Source: Streptomyces flavofungini (lineage in GTDB: Bacteria > Actinomycetota > Actinomycetes > Streptomycetales > Streptomycetaceae). Taken from it: a DNA stretch of 64,000 nt. Below the pieces are notes generated by a model, which searched no databases, had not been told where the DNA came from, and saw nothing but the letters and a program-made list of their open reading frames with translations. A program made the position numbers and the translations under genes. Where the stretch lies: positions 5,034,501 to 5,098,500 of the forward strand of contig NZ_CP128846.1 in NCBI RefSeq assembly GCF_030388665.1. The letters run 5' to 3'. This document shows, piece after piece, positions 28,700 to 36,087 of this stretch (positions are counted from its first letter, which is position 1; each line of letters starts with the position of its first letter).

Positions 28700-29452
28700 A
28701 TGAGCAAGCGCGCGATACGCATACTTCTGATCGTCGTGGTGGTCCTCGGCGGCCTCTTCGTCGCCGCCGACCGGTTCGCGGTGTCCTTCGCGGAGAGCGA
28801 GGCCGCGGAGAAGATCAAGGCCCAGGAGGGCCTGAGCAGCACGCCCGACGTGTCCATCAAGGGCTTCCCGTTCCTCACCCAGGTCCTGGGCGGCAAGCTC
28901 GACGACGTCGAGATCGGCATCAAGGACTACGACGCCAAGTCCGACGGCGACACCATCCGCATCGCGAACCTCAGCGCCACCGCGCACGGCGTCGACTTCT
29001 CCAGCGACTACAGCTCCGCCACCGCCGACTCCGCCGCGGGCGTCGCCCGGATCTCCTACGACGAGCTCCTGAAGGCCGCCAAGGCCGAGCCGGTGAAGCT
29101 GCCGCTCGGCGCCACCGGTGAGGTCGTCGGTCTCTCCGACGGCGGCGACGGCAAGGTCAAGGTGGAGGTCGAGGTCAGCAAGGGCGGCACGAAGCTCCCC
29201 AAGCCGGTGCACGTCCTCAGCTCCCTGAGCGTCGAGGGCGACACGATCAAGGTGCACGCCGACACGATCCCGGACAGCCTCGAAGTGCTCGGCGTGAAGA
29301 TTCCGCTGCCCGAGGGCCTGGCCCGCGACATCACCGACTTCGAGGAGAAGGTCACCGACCTGCCGGGCGGCATCAGGCTCGACACGGTGCAGGCGGCCCC
29401 CGACGGCGTGGACGTGGCCGTGAAGGGCGAGAACGTGGACCTGGTCTCCTGA
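28700..29452 (+). CDS. DUF2993 (LmeA-family) protein, short paralogue
   Basis: 250 residues: a short basic N-terminus and one hydrophobic segment (IRILLIVVVVLGGLFVAADR), either signal anchor or uncleaved signal peptide, then the DUF2993 domain with GFPFLTQVLGGKLDDVEIG, matching the motif in the 425-residue paralogue at 17239. It lacks that paralogue's long repeat-bearing tail. Likely an envelope lipid-binding protein. ATG 28700 behind GGGGAACAG. Confidence 0.85.
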   Translation: MSKRAIRILLIVVVVLGGLFVAADRFAVSFAESEAAEKIKAQEGLSSTPDVSIKGFPFLTQVLGGKLDDVEIGIKDYDAKSDGDTIRIANLSATAHGVDFSSDYSSATADSAAGVARISYDELLKAAKAEPVKLPLGATGEVVGLSDGGDGKVKVEVEVSKGGTKLPKPVHVLSSLSVEGDTIKVHADTIPDSLEVLGVKIPLPEGLARDITDFEEKVTDLPGGIRLDTVQAAPDGVDVAVKGENVDLVS

Positions 29453-29642
29453 CCCTCCGCCCCGCCAGCTGTCCGTAGTACGAGACGCGGGCGTCCGTCC
29501 CTCAGATGGTGGGCGGGCGCCCGCGCCGCGTCCCCGGCCCCCCGGGCCTCGGCGACCGGCCGGAAAGTATTCACCTGACCGCATCCTGGACGAAAACGTC
29601 TCAGTATCCGACACACCGGTGACACGGCCGCCTCCCCGTCCC

Positions 29643-29648
29643 TACGAT
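29643..29648 (+). promoter_or_regulatory. -10 element for leaderless leader-peptide transcript
   Basis: TACGAT lies 7 bases before the ATG of the leader peptide, the spacing seen for leaderless actinobacterial mRNAs, and no Shine-Dalgarno sequence is present. Inferred from position only. Confidence 0.5.
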
Positions 29649-29655
29649 CGGACGC

Positions 29656-29736
29656 ATGCACCGACAGGCGGACCTCACGAAGCGGCGGGCAGTGGACCTG
29701 TGCCGCGTCGCCGCCATGCTCTGTCGCACTCTCTGA
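29656..29736 (+). CDS. Cysteine-containing leader peptide (attenuator), Ms5788A-like
   Basis: A 26-residue ORF, too short for routine gene callers. It contains the AVDLCRVAAMLCR segment (Cys16 and Cys23) shared by leader peptides found ahead of actinobacterial sulfur genes. In mycobacteria such peptides regulate downstream thiosulfate sulfurtransferase operons by cysteine-responsive translation. Here the sulfurtransferase gene starts 179 bp downstream, so the same control is expected: slow translation at Cys codons when cysteine is scarce would change folding of the 29737-29915 leader. Probably leaderless. Confidence 0.82.
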   Translation: MHRQADLTKRRAVDLCRVAAMLCRTL

Positions 29737-29915
29737 ACCGGACCCCCGGCTCCGGTGTTCCCCGGGCCTGTCGACCCCCTCACGGTCGCCAGCGCCACCC
29801 CGTGCCGTATGCCCGGCGCCTCCCCGCATACCCATACGCGCACATTCCCGCACCACCCGTGCAATCCGTGTCATCCCCGCCGCAACTGCCCCGAACTGCC
29901 CCGGAGGAGAACAGC

Positions 29916-30761
29916 ATGAGCCGCAGCGACGTCCTGGTAGACGCCGACTGGGTCGAGGCCCACATCGACGACCCGCAGGTCGTGATCGTCGAGGTGGACG
30001 AGGACACCTCGGCGTACGACAAGAACCACATCAAGAACGCCATCAGGATCGACTGGACCAAGGACCTCCAGGACCCGGTCCGCCGCGACTTCATCGACCA
30101 GGAGGGCTTCGAGAAGCTGCTCTCCGCCAAGGGCATCGCGAACGACTCCACCGTCGTCCTCTACGGCGGCAACAACAACTGGTTCGCCTCCTACGCCTTC
30201 TGGTACTTCAAGCTCTACGGCCACCAGGACGTGAAGCTCCTCGACGGCGGCCGCAAGAAGTGGGAGCTGGACTCCCGCGACCTGGTCGACGGCGCCCAGG
30301 TGCCGCAGCGCGCCACCACGTCGTACCGGGCCAAGCCCCAGGACACCTCGATCCGCGCCTTCCGTGACGACGTCGTCGCCGCGATCGGCTCGAAGAACCT
30401 CGTCGACGTCCGCTCGCCCGACGAGTTCTCCGGCAAGCTGCTCGCCCCGGCCCACCTCCCGCAGGAGCAGTCGCAGCGCCCCGGCCACGTGCCGAGCGCC
30501 CGCAACATCCCGTGGTCGAAGAACGCCAACGACGACGGCACGTTCAAGTCCGACGACGAGCTCAGGGCCCTCTACGAGGACGAGCAGGTCGACCTCGCCA
30601 AGGACACCATCGCGTACTGCCGCATCGGTGAGCGCTCGGCCCTGACCTGGTTCGTCCTGCACGAGCTGCTCGGCCAGACCAACGTCAAGAACTACGACGG
30701 CTCCTGGACCGAGTACGGCTCCCTCGTCGGCGTGCCGATCGAGCTCGGCGCCAACAAGTAA
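29916..30761 (+). CDS. Thiosulfate sulfurtransferase (tandem rhodanese)
   Basis: 281 residues, two rhodanese domains; the active one is C-terminal with Cys235 in YCRIGERSALTW. The CRxGxRS loop marks thiosulfate:cyanide sulfurtransferases of the CysA2/CysA3 type. ATG 29916 follows CGGAGGAGA. It is the first full gene after the Cys leader peptide, and the DUF1416 gene follows by 38 bp, the same order as the mycobacterial cysA2-sseC operon. Likely supplies persulfide sulfur in sulfur assimilation. Confidence 0.92.
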   Translation: MSRSDVLVDADWVEAHIDDPQVVIVEVDEDTSAYDKNHIKNAIRIDWTKDLQDPVRRDFIDQEGFEKLLSAKGIANDSTVVLYGGNNNWFASYAFWYFKLYGHQDVKLLDGGRKKWELDSRDLVDGAQVPQRATTSYRAKPQDTSIRAFRDDVVAAIGSKNLVDVRSPDEFSGKLLAPAHLPQEQSQRPGHVPSARNIPWSKNANDDGTFKSDDELRALYEDEQVDLAKDTIAYCRIGERSALTWFVLHELLGQTNVKNYDGSWTEYGSLVGVPIELGANK

Positions 30762-30799
30762 TCCGCGACCGACCTTCCCCCTTCTTCATAGGAGCGCAC

Positions 30800-31087
30800 A
30801 TGTGTGGAGCCAAGGCCGGTGGCCCTGACGCCTCGACGATCAAGCCCGGTGAGACCACCATCCAGGGCCAGGTGACCCGCGACGGCGAGCCCGTCACCGG
30901 TTACGTCCGCCTGCTGGACTCGACCGGCGAGTTCACCGCGGAGGTGCCCACCTCCGCGACGGGCCAGTTCCGTTTCTACGCGGCCGAGGGCACGTGGACC
31001 GTACGGGCCCTGGTGCCCGGCGGCTCGGCGGACCGCACGGTCGTCGCCCAGACGGGCGGGCTCGCGGAGGTCGCGATCGCTGTCTGA
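30800..31087 (+). CDS. DUF1416 (SseC-like) protein
   Basis: 95 residues beginning MCGAKAGG with an N-terminal Cys. The rest is a small beta-sandwich resembling a carboxypeptidase-regulatory-like fold (GQVTRDGEPVTGYVRLLD). DUF1416 proteins almost always follow a thiosulfate sulfurtransferase gene, as here, and SseC is the mycobacterial name. Function unknown; sulfur-carrier or accessory role is inferred from context. RBS ATAGGAG before ATG 30800. Confidence 0.88.
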   Translation: MCGAKAGGPDASTIKPGETTIQGQVTRDGEPVTGYVRLLDSTGEFTAEVPTSATGQFRFYAAEGTWTVRALVPGGSADRTVVAQTGGLAEVAIAV

Positions 31088-31095
31088 GAAGACAG

Positions 31096-31140
31096 GCCGA
31101 GCAGGCAGCTGAGCAGTCAGCCGAGCAGGCAGCTGAGCAG
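31096..31140. repeat. 24-bp tandem repeat after the sulfur operon
   Basis: GCCGAGCAGGCAGCTGAGCA occurs exactly at 31096 and 31120. Intergenic. Confidence 0.8.
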
Positions 31141-31150
31141 ACAGGCCGAT

Positions 31151-31194
31151 GGGCCGCACCCCAGGGGTTGGACGCCGCTGGAGGGGTGCGGCCC
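31151..31194 (+). terminator. Terminator of the sulfurtransferase operon
   Basis: GGGCCGCACCCC and GGGGTGCGGCCC form a perfect 12-bp stem around a 20-base loop, followed by TTCGGTTCT. Confidence 0.75.
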
Positions 31195-31214
31195 TTCGGT
31201 TCTACGCTGGAGTC

Positions 31215-31472
31215 ATGTACGCGCGACGGCGTCATGTGTACTTCGCCATGATGGGCACCTGCCTGGCCCTGTTCGTCCTGGCCTGGGGTGTCGTGCGGCT
31301 CTGGTCGGTCCCTGTGGCTGTCGGCATGTGCGTCGTGGCGATGGTGATCCCGCCGGTCGCCGCGATGGTCGCCAACCGGCGCGGTCCCGAGGACCGCTGG
31401 TGGGACGACCCCTCGGGGGATCCGAAATCCGACGAGTGGTGGGATGAGCTGGACGGCAGGCGCCGCCACTAG
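31215..31472 (+). CDS. DUF3099 small membrane protein
   Basis: 85 residues: two adjacent membrane helices (FAMMGTCLALFVLAWGVV and VAVGMCVVAMVIPPVAAMVA) and a cytoplasmic tail with the DUF3099 WWDD / EWWDEL motif. Conserved in actinobacteria, function unknown. ATG 31215 is the first codon giving the basic MYARRRHV N-terminus. Confidence 0.82.
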   Translation: MYARRRHVYFAMMGTCLALFVLAWGVVRLWSVPVAVGMCVVAMVIPPVAAMVANRRGPEDRWWDDPSGDPKSDEWWDELDGRRRH

Positions 31473-31569
31473 CCGGGTGGCCCACCTCGGCGGGAGGGGG
31501 CGGCGTGGCCCGACTACAGTGGGACCCGGCTCTGTACCGCCCTACATACCGCTCACCAAGGAGCTTTAA

Positions 31570-31671
31570 GTGCTTGAGGCCTTCTTCTCCGCCCTCCTTG
31601 TCCTGGTCTGCGTCGGCGTCCTCGCCTTCGCGGGTCTGACCGTGAAGAAGCTGTACCAGGGCCAGCGCTGA
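31570..31671 (+). CDS. 33-residue single-TM small protein
   Basis: GTG 31570 sits behind AAGGAG. The peptide has one hydrophobic helix (FFSALLVLVCVGVLAFAGLTV) and a basic end KKLYQGQR, so N-out/C-in topology is likely. Positive evidence is the strong RBS, full use of the gap and membrane-peptide composition. It lies 34 bp before the nitrobindin-like gene, possibly co-transcribed. Function unknown. Confidence 0.72.
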   Translation: MLEAFFSALLVLVCVGVLAFAGLTVKKLYQGQR

Positions 31672-31705
31672 CCGCACCCCCCACCGAGAGACTCCTGAGC
31701 ACCTC

Positions 31706-32278
31706 ATGATCGAGATCCCGTCCGACCTGCACCGCGACCTCGTCCCCCTCGCCTGGCTCCTGGGCAACTGGGCCGGCGCGGGCGTCACCGACTTCCCCGG
31801 CTCCGCCAAGGCGAATTTCGGCCAGGAAGTCTCCTTCTCGCACGACGGGCGGGACTTCCTGGAGTACCACTCGCACACCTGGGTGCTCGACGCCGAGGGC
31901 AACAAGGTCGAGCCGCTGGAGTCCGAGTCGGGCTTCTGGCGCATCGACAAGGAGCGCAAGGTCGAGACCGTCATGGTCCGCCAGGACGGCGTCGTCGAGG
32001 TCTGGTACGGCGAGCTGGCCGACCAGAAGCCGCAGATCGACCTGGCCACCGACGCCGTCGCCCGCACCGCCGCCTCCGGCCCGTACAGCGGCGGCAAGCG
32101 CCTCTACGGCTATGTGAAGGGCGACCTGATGTGGGTCGGCGAGAAGCAGACGCCCGAGGTGCCGCTGCGGCCGTACATGTCCGCGCAGCTCAAGAAGGTC
32201 GTCTCGCCCGAGGACGTCGCCGAGATGGCGCGCAACCTGGGCGACCTGCCGGACGACGGGATCGCCTTCTTCAAGTAG
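31706..32278 (+). CDS. Nitrobindin-like / FABP-family beta-barrel protein
   Basis: 190 residues with the family start LAWLLGNWAGAG and barrel motifs FLEYHSHTWVLD and ESGFWRI. Nitrobindins bind heme through a His near the C-terminal end of the barrel, in a PHL-like motif. Here the corresponding stretch reads LRPYMSAQLKKV, so the axial His appears absent. It may bind another ligand, such as a fatty acid or tetrapyrrole. Next gene is nur, 16 bp downstream. Confidence 0.82.
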   Translation: MIEIPSDLHRDLVPLAWLLGNWAGAGVTDFPGSAKANFGQEVSFSHDGRDFLEYHSHTWVLDAEGNKVEPLESESGFWRIDKERKVETVMVRQDGVVEVWYGELADQKPQIDLATDAVARTAASGPYSGGKRLYGYVKGDLMWVGEKQTPEVPLRPYMSAQLKKVVSPEDVAEMARNLGDLPDDGIAFFK

Positions 32279-32294
32279 GCCTAGACTTCGGGGT

Positions 32295-32765
32295 GTGGTG
32301 AGCACCGACTCCGACTGGAAGAGCGACCTGCGGCAGCGCGGGTACCGCCTGACGCCGCAGCGCCAGCTCGTGCTCGAAGCCGTGGACGCACTGGAGCACG
32401 CGACCCCCGACGACATCCTCTCCGAGGTCCGCAAGACGGCGTCGGGGGTCAACATCTCCACCGTCTACCGCACCCTGGAGCTCCTGGAGGAGCTGGGCCT
32501 GGTCAGCCACGCCCACCTCGGCCACGGCGCCCCCACGTACCACCTCGCGGACCGCCACCACCACATCCACCTGGTGTGCCGGGACTGTACGCACGTCATC
32601 GAGGCCGATCTGGACGTGGCCGCCGAGTTCACCGCGAAGCTGCGGGGGATGTTCGGGTTCGAGACCGACATGAAGCACTTCGCGATCTTCGGGCGCTGCC
32701 AGGACTGCGCGTCGCCGGCGGCCGCCGACGATCAGGAACGGGCCGACGAGGCCGCCGCGGAATAA
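32295..32765 (+). CDS. nur: Nickel-responsive Fur-family regulator Nur
   Basis: 156 residues. Winged helix with KSDLRQRGYRLTPQRQLVLEA and VNISTVYRTLELLEELGLV; dimerisation domain with the His-rich metal site DRHHHIHLVCRDC and a second Cys pair FGRCQDC. The sequence closely follows Streptomyces Nur, which represses nickel uptake and the iron superoxide dismutase gene when nickel is plentiful. The start GTG 32295 is the conserved one. Could be co-transcribed with the preceding gene (16 bp). Confidence 0.93.
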   Translation: MVSTDSDWKSDLRQRGYRLTPQRQLVLEAVDALEHATPDDILSEVRKTASGVNISTVYRTLELLEELGLVSHAHLGHGAPTYHLADRHHHIHLVCRDCTHVIEADLDVAAEFTAKLRGMFGFETDMKHFAIFGRCQDCASPAAADDQERADEAAAE

Positions 32766-32799
32766 GCGTCCCGGTCCTCGGGTCGTAGTCTTTGTGAAC

Positions 32800-33765
32800 A
32801 TGAAGAGCCCCCTGCTTTCGCTGCCCGGCGCCGTCCCCGCCGAGGGCGTGGACGAAGGTGTCGCCGCGCACTACGGCGACCTGTTCCGCGAGCAGCGTGC
32901 CCTCGCCGACGGCACCGGATTCGTCGACCTCTCGCACCGCGGCGTCGTCACCGTCACCGGCGCCGACCGGCTGAGCTGGCTGCATCTGCTGCTCACCCAG
33001 CACGTCAGCGAACTGCCCCCGGGGCAGGCCACCGAAGCGCTGATCCTCTCCGCGAACGGGCACATCGAGCACGCCCTGTACCTGGTCGACGACGGCGAGA
33101 CGATGTGGGCGCACGTCGAGCCCGGCACGCAGGACGCGCTCATCGCGTACCTGGAGAGCATGAAGTTCTTCTACCGCGTCGAGGTCGCCGACCGCACCGC
33201 CGACTTCGCCGTGGTGCACCTGCCCGCCGGGTCCATCGCGGCCGTCCCGGACGGCGTCGCCGTCCGGGAGACGCCGCACGGCCGCGACGTCTTCCTGCCC
33301 CGCGCGGAGCTCTCCGCGTACGCCGAGGCGCACAGGCCCGCCGCCGGGCTCCTCGCCTACGAGGCCCTGCGCGTCGAGCACCACGTACCGCGGCTCGCCT
33401 TCGAGACCGACCACCGCACGATCCCCCACGAGCTGGGCTGGATCGGCTCCGCCGTCCACCTCCAGAAGGGGTGCTACCGCGGACAGGAGACCGTCGCCCG
33501 CGTCCAGAACCTCGGCAAGCCGCCGCGGCGCCTCGTCTTCCTCCACCTCGACGGCAGCGATGTGCACCTGCCGGGGCACGGCACGCCCCTCCACCTCGCC
33601 GCGGACGGGCCCGAGGGCCGCAAGCTCGGCTTCATCACCACGTCCGTACGCCACCACGAGCTGGGGCCCGTCGCGCTCGCGCTCATCAAGCGCAATGTGC
33701 CTGTCGATGCGGAGCTCCTGGCCGGGGAAACGGCTGCCGCCCAGGAGCCAGTAGTCGAACCCTGA
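32800..33765 (+). CDS. Folate-binding YgfZ-family protein
   Basis: 321 residues with the YgfZ hallmark KGCYRGQETVARV and the N-terminal GcvT-like fold (GADRLSWLHLLLTQHV). YgfZ uses folate and supports Fe-S cluster assembly or repair. No Shine-Dalgarno sequence precedes ATG 32800, but TAGTCT at 32786-32791 lies at the distance of a -10 box for a leaderless mRNA; GTG 32794 is an alternative start in frame. Confidence 0.9.
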   Translation: MKSPLLSLPGAVPAEGVDEGVAAHYGDLFREQRALADGTGFVDLSHRGVVTVTGADRLSWLHLLLTQHVSELPPGQATEALILSANGHIEHALYLVDDGETMWAHVEPGTQDALIAYLESMKFFYRVEVADRTADFAVVHLPAGSIAAVPDGVAVRETPHGRDVFLPRAELSAYAEAHRPAAGLLAYEALRVEHHVPRLAFETDHRTIPHELGWIGSAVHLQKGCYRGQETVARVQNLGKPPRRLVFLHLDGSDVHLPGHGTPLHLAADGPEGRKLGFITTSVRHHELGPVALALIKRNVPVDAELLAGETAAAQEPVVEP

Positions 33766-33774
33766 CCCCTGGCC

Positions 33775-33915
33775 CCCCTTGCCCCGGGGCCCGGCCCTCC
33801 TTGACCTCGGGGCCCGGCCCCCCTTGCCTCGGGACCCGGCCCCCCCTTGCCCCCGGGCCCGCCCCCTTTGACCTCGGCCTCGGGGCTGGCCCTACTTGAC
33901 CTCGGGGCCCGTGCC
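33775..33915. repeat. GC-rich degenerate tandem repeats
   Basis: Five to six copies of a unit near 23 bp with core CGGGGCCCGGCCC and CCTTGACCTCGG. First part of a 694-bp gap (33766-34459) that holds no gene and is almost wholly repetitive. Confidence 0.75.
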
Positions 33916-33932
33916 CTGTGCCGGGGCCCGTG

Positions 33933-33996
33933 CGGGTGGCTCGGGGGTGCCGTCGATCGGCGCTGCGCGCCTCGTCCTCAAGCGCCGGACGGGCTG
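33933..33996 (+). repeat. Streptomyces intergenic repeat, copy A
   Basis: 64 bp from CGGGTGGCTCGGGGGTGCC to CAAGCGCCGGACGGGCTG, identical to copy B at 34062-34125. The right half matches the element at 18583-18626. Confidence 0.9.
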
Positions 33997-34061
33997 CTTT
34001 CCCTGCCCGCGTGGCCTTTCCTTGCTCTGTGGGCGGGGGTGACGGGGGTGGGTCTCTGCTT

Positions 34062-34125
34062 CGGGTGGCTCGGGGGTGCCGTCGATCGGCGCTGCGCGCC
34101 TCGTCCTCAAGCGCCGGACGGGCTG
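34062..34125 (+). repeat. Streptomyces intergenic repeat, copy B
   Basis: Exact 64-bp direct copy of 33933-33996, 129 bp away. Confidence 0.9.
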
Positions 34126-34305
34126 TCTTCCCCGCCCACCCGCCCCCTCCTTGCTCTGCGGGTGGGTTCTTCCGGCCCGCCCGCCCCCTCATCGCCCTGC
34201 AGCCAGGACCTCCCCCGGCCCACCCGCCCCTCCCTGCCCTGTGGGCGGGTTGGGGGTGCCGGGCTGTTGGTGAGTCGGGGGAGTTGGGGCGGGTGGGTGG
34301 GGGAG

Positions 34306-34346
34306 AGCCCGTCCGGCGATTGAGGACGAGGCGCGGAGCGCCGATC
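34306..34346 (-). repeat. Streptomyces intergenic repeat, inverted copy C
   Basis: AGCCCGTCCGGCGATTGAGG then ACGAGGCGCGGAGCGCCGAT: the same element in the opposite orientation, so copies A/B and C can base-pair. Confidence 0.85.
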
Positions 34347-34459
34347 GGGGTGGGCGTGGAGTGGCCGCGGCTGCGGACGGCCCGAGGCGCGGGGCAGGGA
34401 CGCGGGGCCAGAGAGGCGGGGGCAGGGACGCGGGGCCCGGGACGCGGAGGGAGGTGGGG

Positions 34460-34885
34460 TCAGGTGTCCAGGAGGACTGTGAAGGGGCCGTCGTTGGTGA
34501 GGGCCACCCGCATCTGCGCGCCGAACCGGCCCGTGGCCACCGTCGCGCCGAGAGCACGGAGCCGAGCCACGACCTCGTCGACGAGCGGCTCGGCCACATC
34601 GCCGGGAGCGGCCGCGTTCCAGGTGGGACGACGGCCCTTGCGGGCGTCGCCGTACAGGGTGAACTGGCTGATGACGAGGAGCGGCGCACCGACGTCCGAG
34701 CAGGACTTCTCGTCCGCGAGGATCCGCAAGGACCAGAGCTTGCGGGCGAGTTGCCCGGCCTTCTCCTTGGTGTCGGAGTGCGTGACACCGACCAGCACGC
34801 ACAGCCCTTCGCCGACGATCTCCCCGACCGTCTCCCCGTCCACGACGACACTCGCGCCGTCCACCCTCTGCACCACCGCTCGCAT
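34460..34885 (-). CDS. dtd: D-aminoacyl-tRNA deacylase
   Basis: 141 residues, usual Dtd length. [17 protein letters not shown] start, catalytic [15 protein letters not shown] motif, and the Gly-Pro selectivity motif as [11 protein letters not shown]. Hydrolyses D-amino acids (and glycine) from tRNA in the cytoplasm. Start ATG 34885; ATG 34894 gives only MVR more. Convergent with the repeat cluster and divergent from rsiG. Confidence 0.93.
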   Translation of the reverse strand: MRAVVQRVDGASVVVDGETVGEIVGEGLCVLVGVTHSDTKEKAGQLARKLWSLRILADEKSCSDVGAPLLVISQFTLYGDARKGRRPTWNAAAPGDVAEPLVDEVVARLRALGATVATGRFGAQMRVALTNDGPFTVLLDT

Positions 34886-35043
34886 GCGGACCATGATGCC
34901 CTGCCCGAGTGCGCCGTCCGCGCGCCGGTCCAGAACCCCCCATCCGGGGCCGATTGGGGGCACTCACGCACAGAGCGACCACTCGGGGTGGCACGATGCT
35001 CACACGCGGTGTACCGCGCCGGCTGAGGGGACGGTAGAGCCAC

Positions 35044-35871
35044 ATGAGCACACCCAGTACACCCAGTACGCCCAGTATGCCCAGCACGCCATGGTCGCCC
35101 GGGGCGCCATGGCCGTCGGGAGCGAGACATCCGGGCGGCACACCGGGGACACCAGGGGCAGCAGGCACGGCAGCAGGGGCAGTGGGGAAGGCGGGGTCGG
35201 TGGGGACGGTGGGGACGGCAGGGGCAGCCGGGATCGTGGGCGCCCCGGGGGCCGAGGCGGGCGGGGCGGCCGCCGCCGCGGGCATCGGCGGCACCCACGT
35301 CCCGCGCCCCCCGGTCCAGCGCACCGACAGCCCCGTCCTGCCGGACGTACCCGCGCACGACCTGACCACCCTGCGCCTGCCGGAGCTGCGCGAGCTGCGC
35401 CGCTCCACACAGCAGGACGAGGCGGATCTGAGCTACGTACGACGGCTGCTGCAGGGCCGCATCGACATCCTGCGGGCGGAGACGGCGCGCCGCAGGGCCC
35501 CGGGCCCCGGCGGGCGGGACCCGGAGGCCACCACCGCCGCGGAGTCGCCGCTGGTCGTGGACCGGCTCCCGGAGATCCTCACGGACGGCCCGGCCCGGCA
35601 CCGCTCGTCGGCCCGCCATGTGACGCTCGGCACCCCGCACAGCGAGGAGTACCGGCGTCTGGCCGCGGAGATGCTCGCCGACGTGGAGCTCTCCGACCTG
35701 GTGGCCCGCACGGACGAGGAGCTGCACGCGGCCATGGGCCGCCTCGTCCGCTATGAACAGCAGGTTTCCCGGCGGCGTCAGGAGATGCAGCGGACGACGG
35801 ACGATTGCAGTGCGGAGATCGCCCGCAGGTACCGTGAAGGAGAAGCACAAGTAGACGACCTGCTCGCCTGA
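35044..35871 (+). CDS. rsiG: Anti-sigma factor RsiG (c-di-GMP-armed anti-WhiG)
   Basis: 275 residues. The C-terminal part forms the antiparallel coiled coil of RsiG, with one c-di-GMP motif E(X)3S(X)2R(X)3Q(X)3D on each helix: Glu126, Ser130, Arg133, Gln137, Asp141 and Glu238, Ser242, Arg245, Gln249, Asp253. All ten residues are present. RsiG with c-di-GMP holds sigma WhiG and so delays sporulation. The first ~95 residues are low-complexity (STPSTPSTP and Gly/Ala-rich), longer than needed for function. ATG 35044 follows GAGGGGA. whiG itself is not in the window. Confidence 0.93.
   Translation: MSTPSTPSTPSMPSTPWSPGAPWPSGARHPGGTPGTPGAAGTAAGAVGKAGSVGTVGTAGAAGIVGAPGAEAGGAAAAAGIGGTHVPRPPVQRTDSPVLPDVPAHDLTTLRLPELRELRRSTQQDEADLSYVRRLLQGRIDILRAETARRRAPGPGGRDPEATTAAESPLVVDRLPEILTDGPARHRSSARHVTLGTPHSEEYRRLAAEMLADVELSDLVARTDEELHAAMGRLVRYEQQVSRRRQEMQRTTDDCSAEIARRYREGEAQVDDLLA
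35048..35090. repeat. 9-bp coding tandem repeat at the rsiG start
   Basis: About four to five units of CACCCAGTA / CGCCCAGTA encode the STP repeats of the RsiG N-terminus. Confidence 0.75.
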
Positions 35872-36087
35872 CCCGCCGGCCCCGGTGGGCACCGCCGCCC
35901 CGACGGGCCCGGTGACCCGCGGGACCCGGCGGCCGCCGTCGGCCGTGACCCCGGCGGACGTCCGCGTGCGGCGCCCGCCGAGATCCCGTGATCCCGGTGG
36001 CCGCCGGATCCGGGACGGCCGCCGCGACCCCCGGCCCGGCGTTCCCGCGGGCGGTCCGTCGCACCGCCCGCACCCGGAAGGCCGAAG

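Noticed and set aside
35872..36087. Short ORF between rsiG and asparaginase
   Set aside because: Arg/Pro-rich frames only, no RBS and no conserved pattern.
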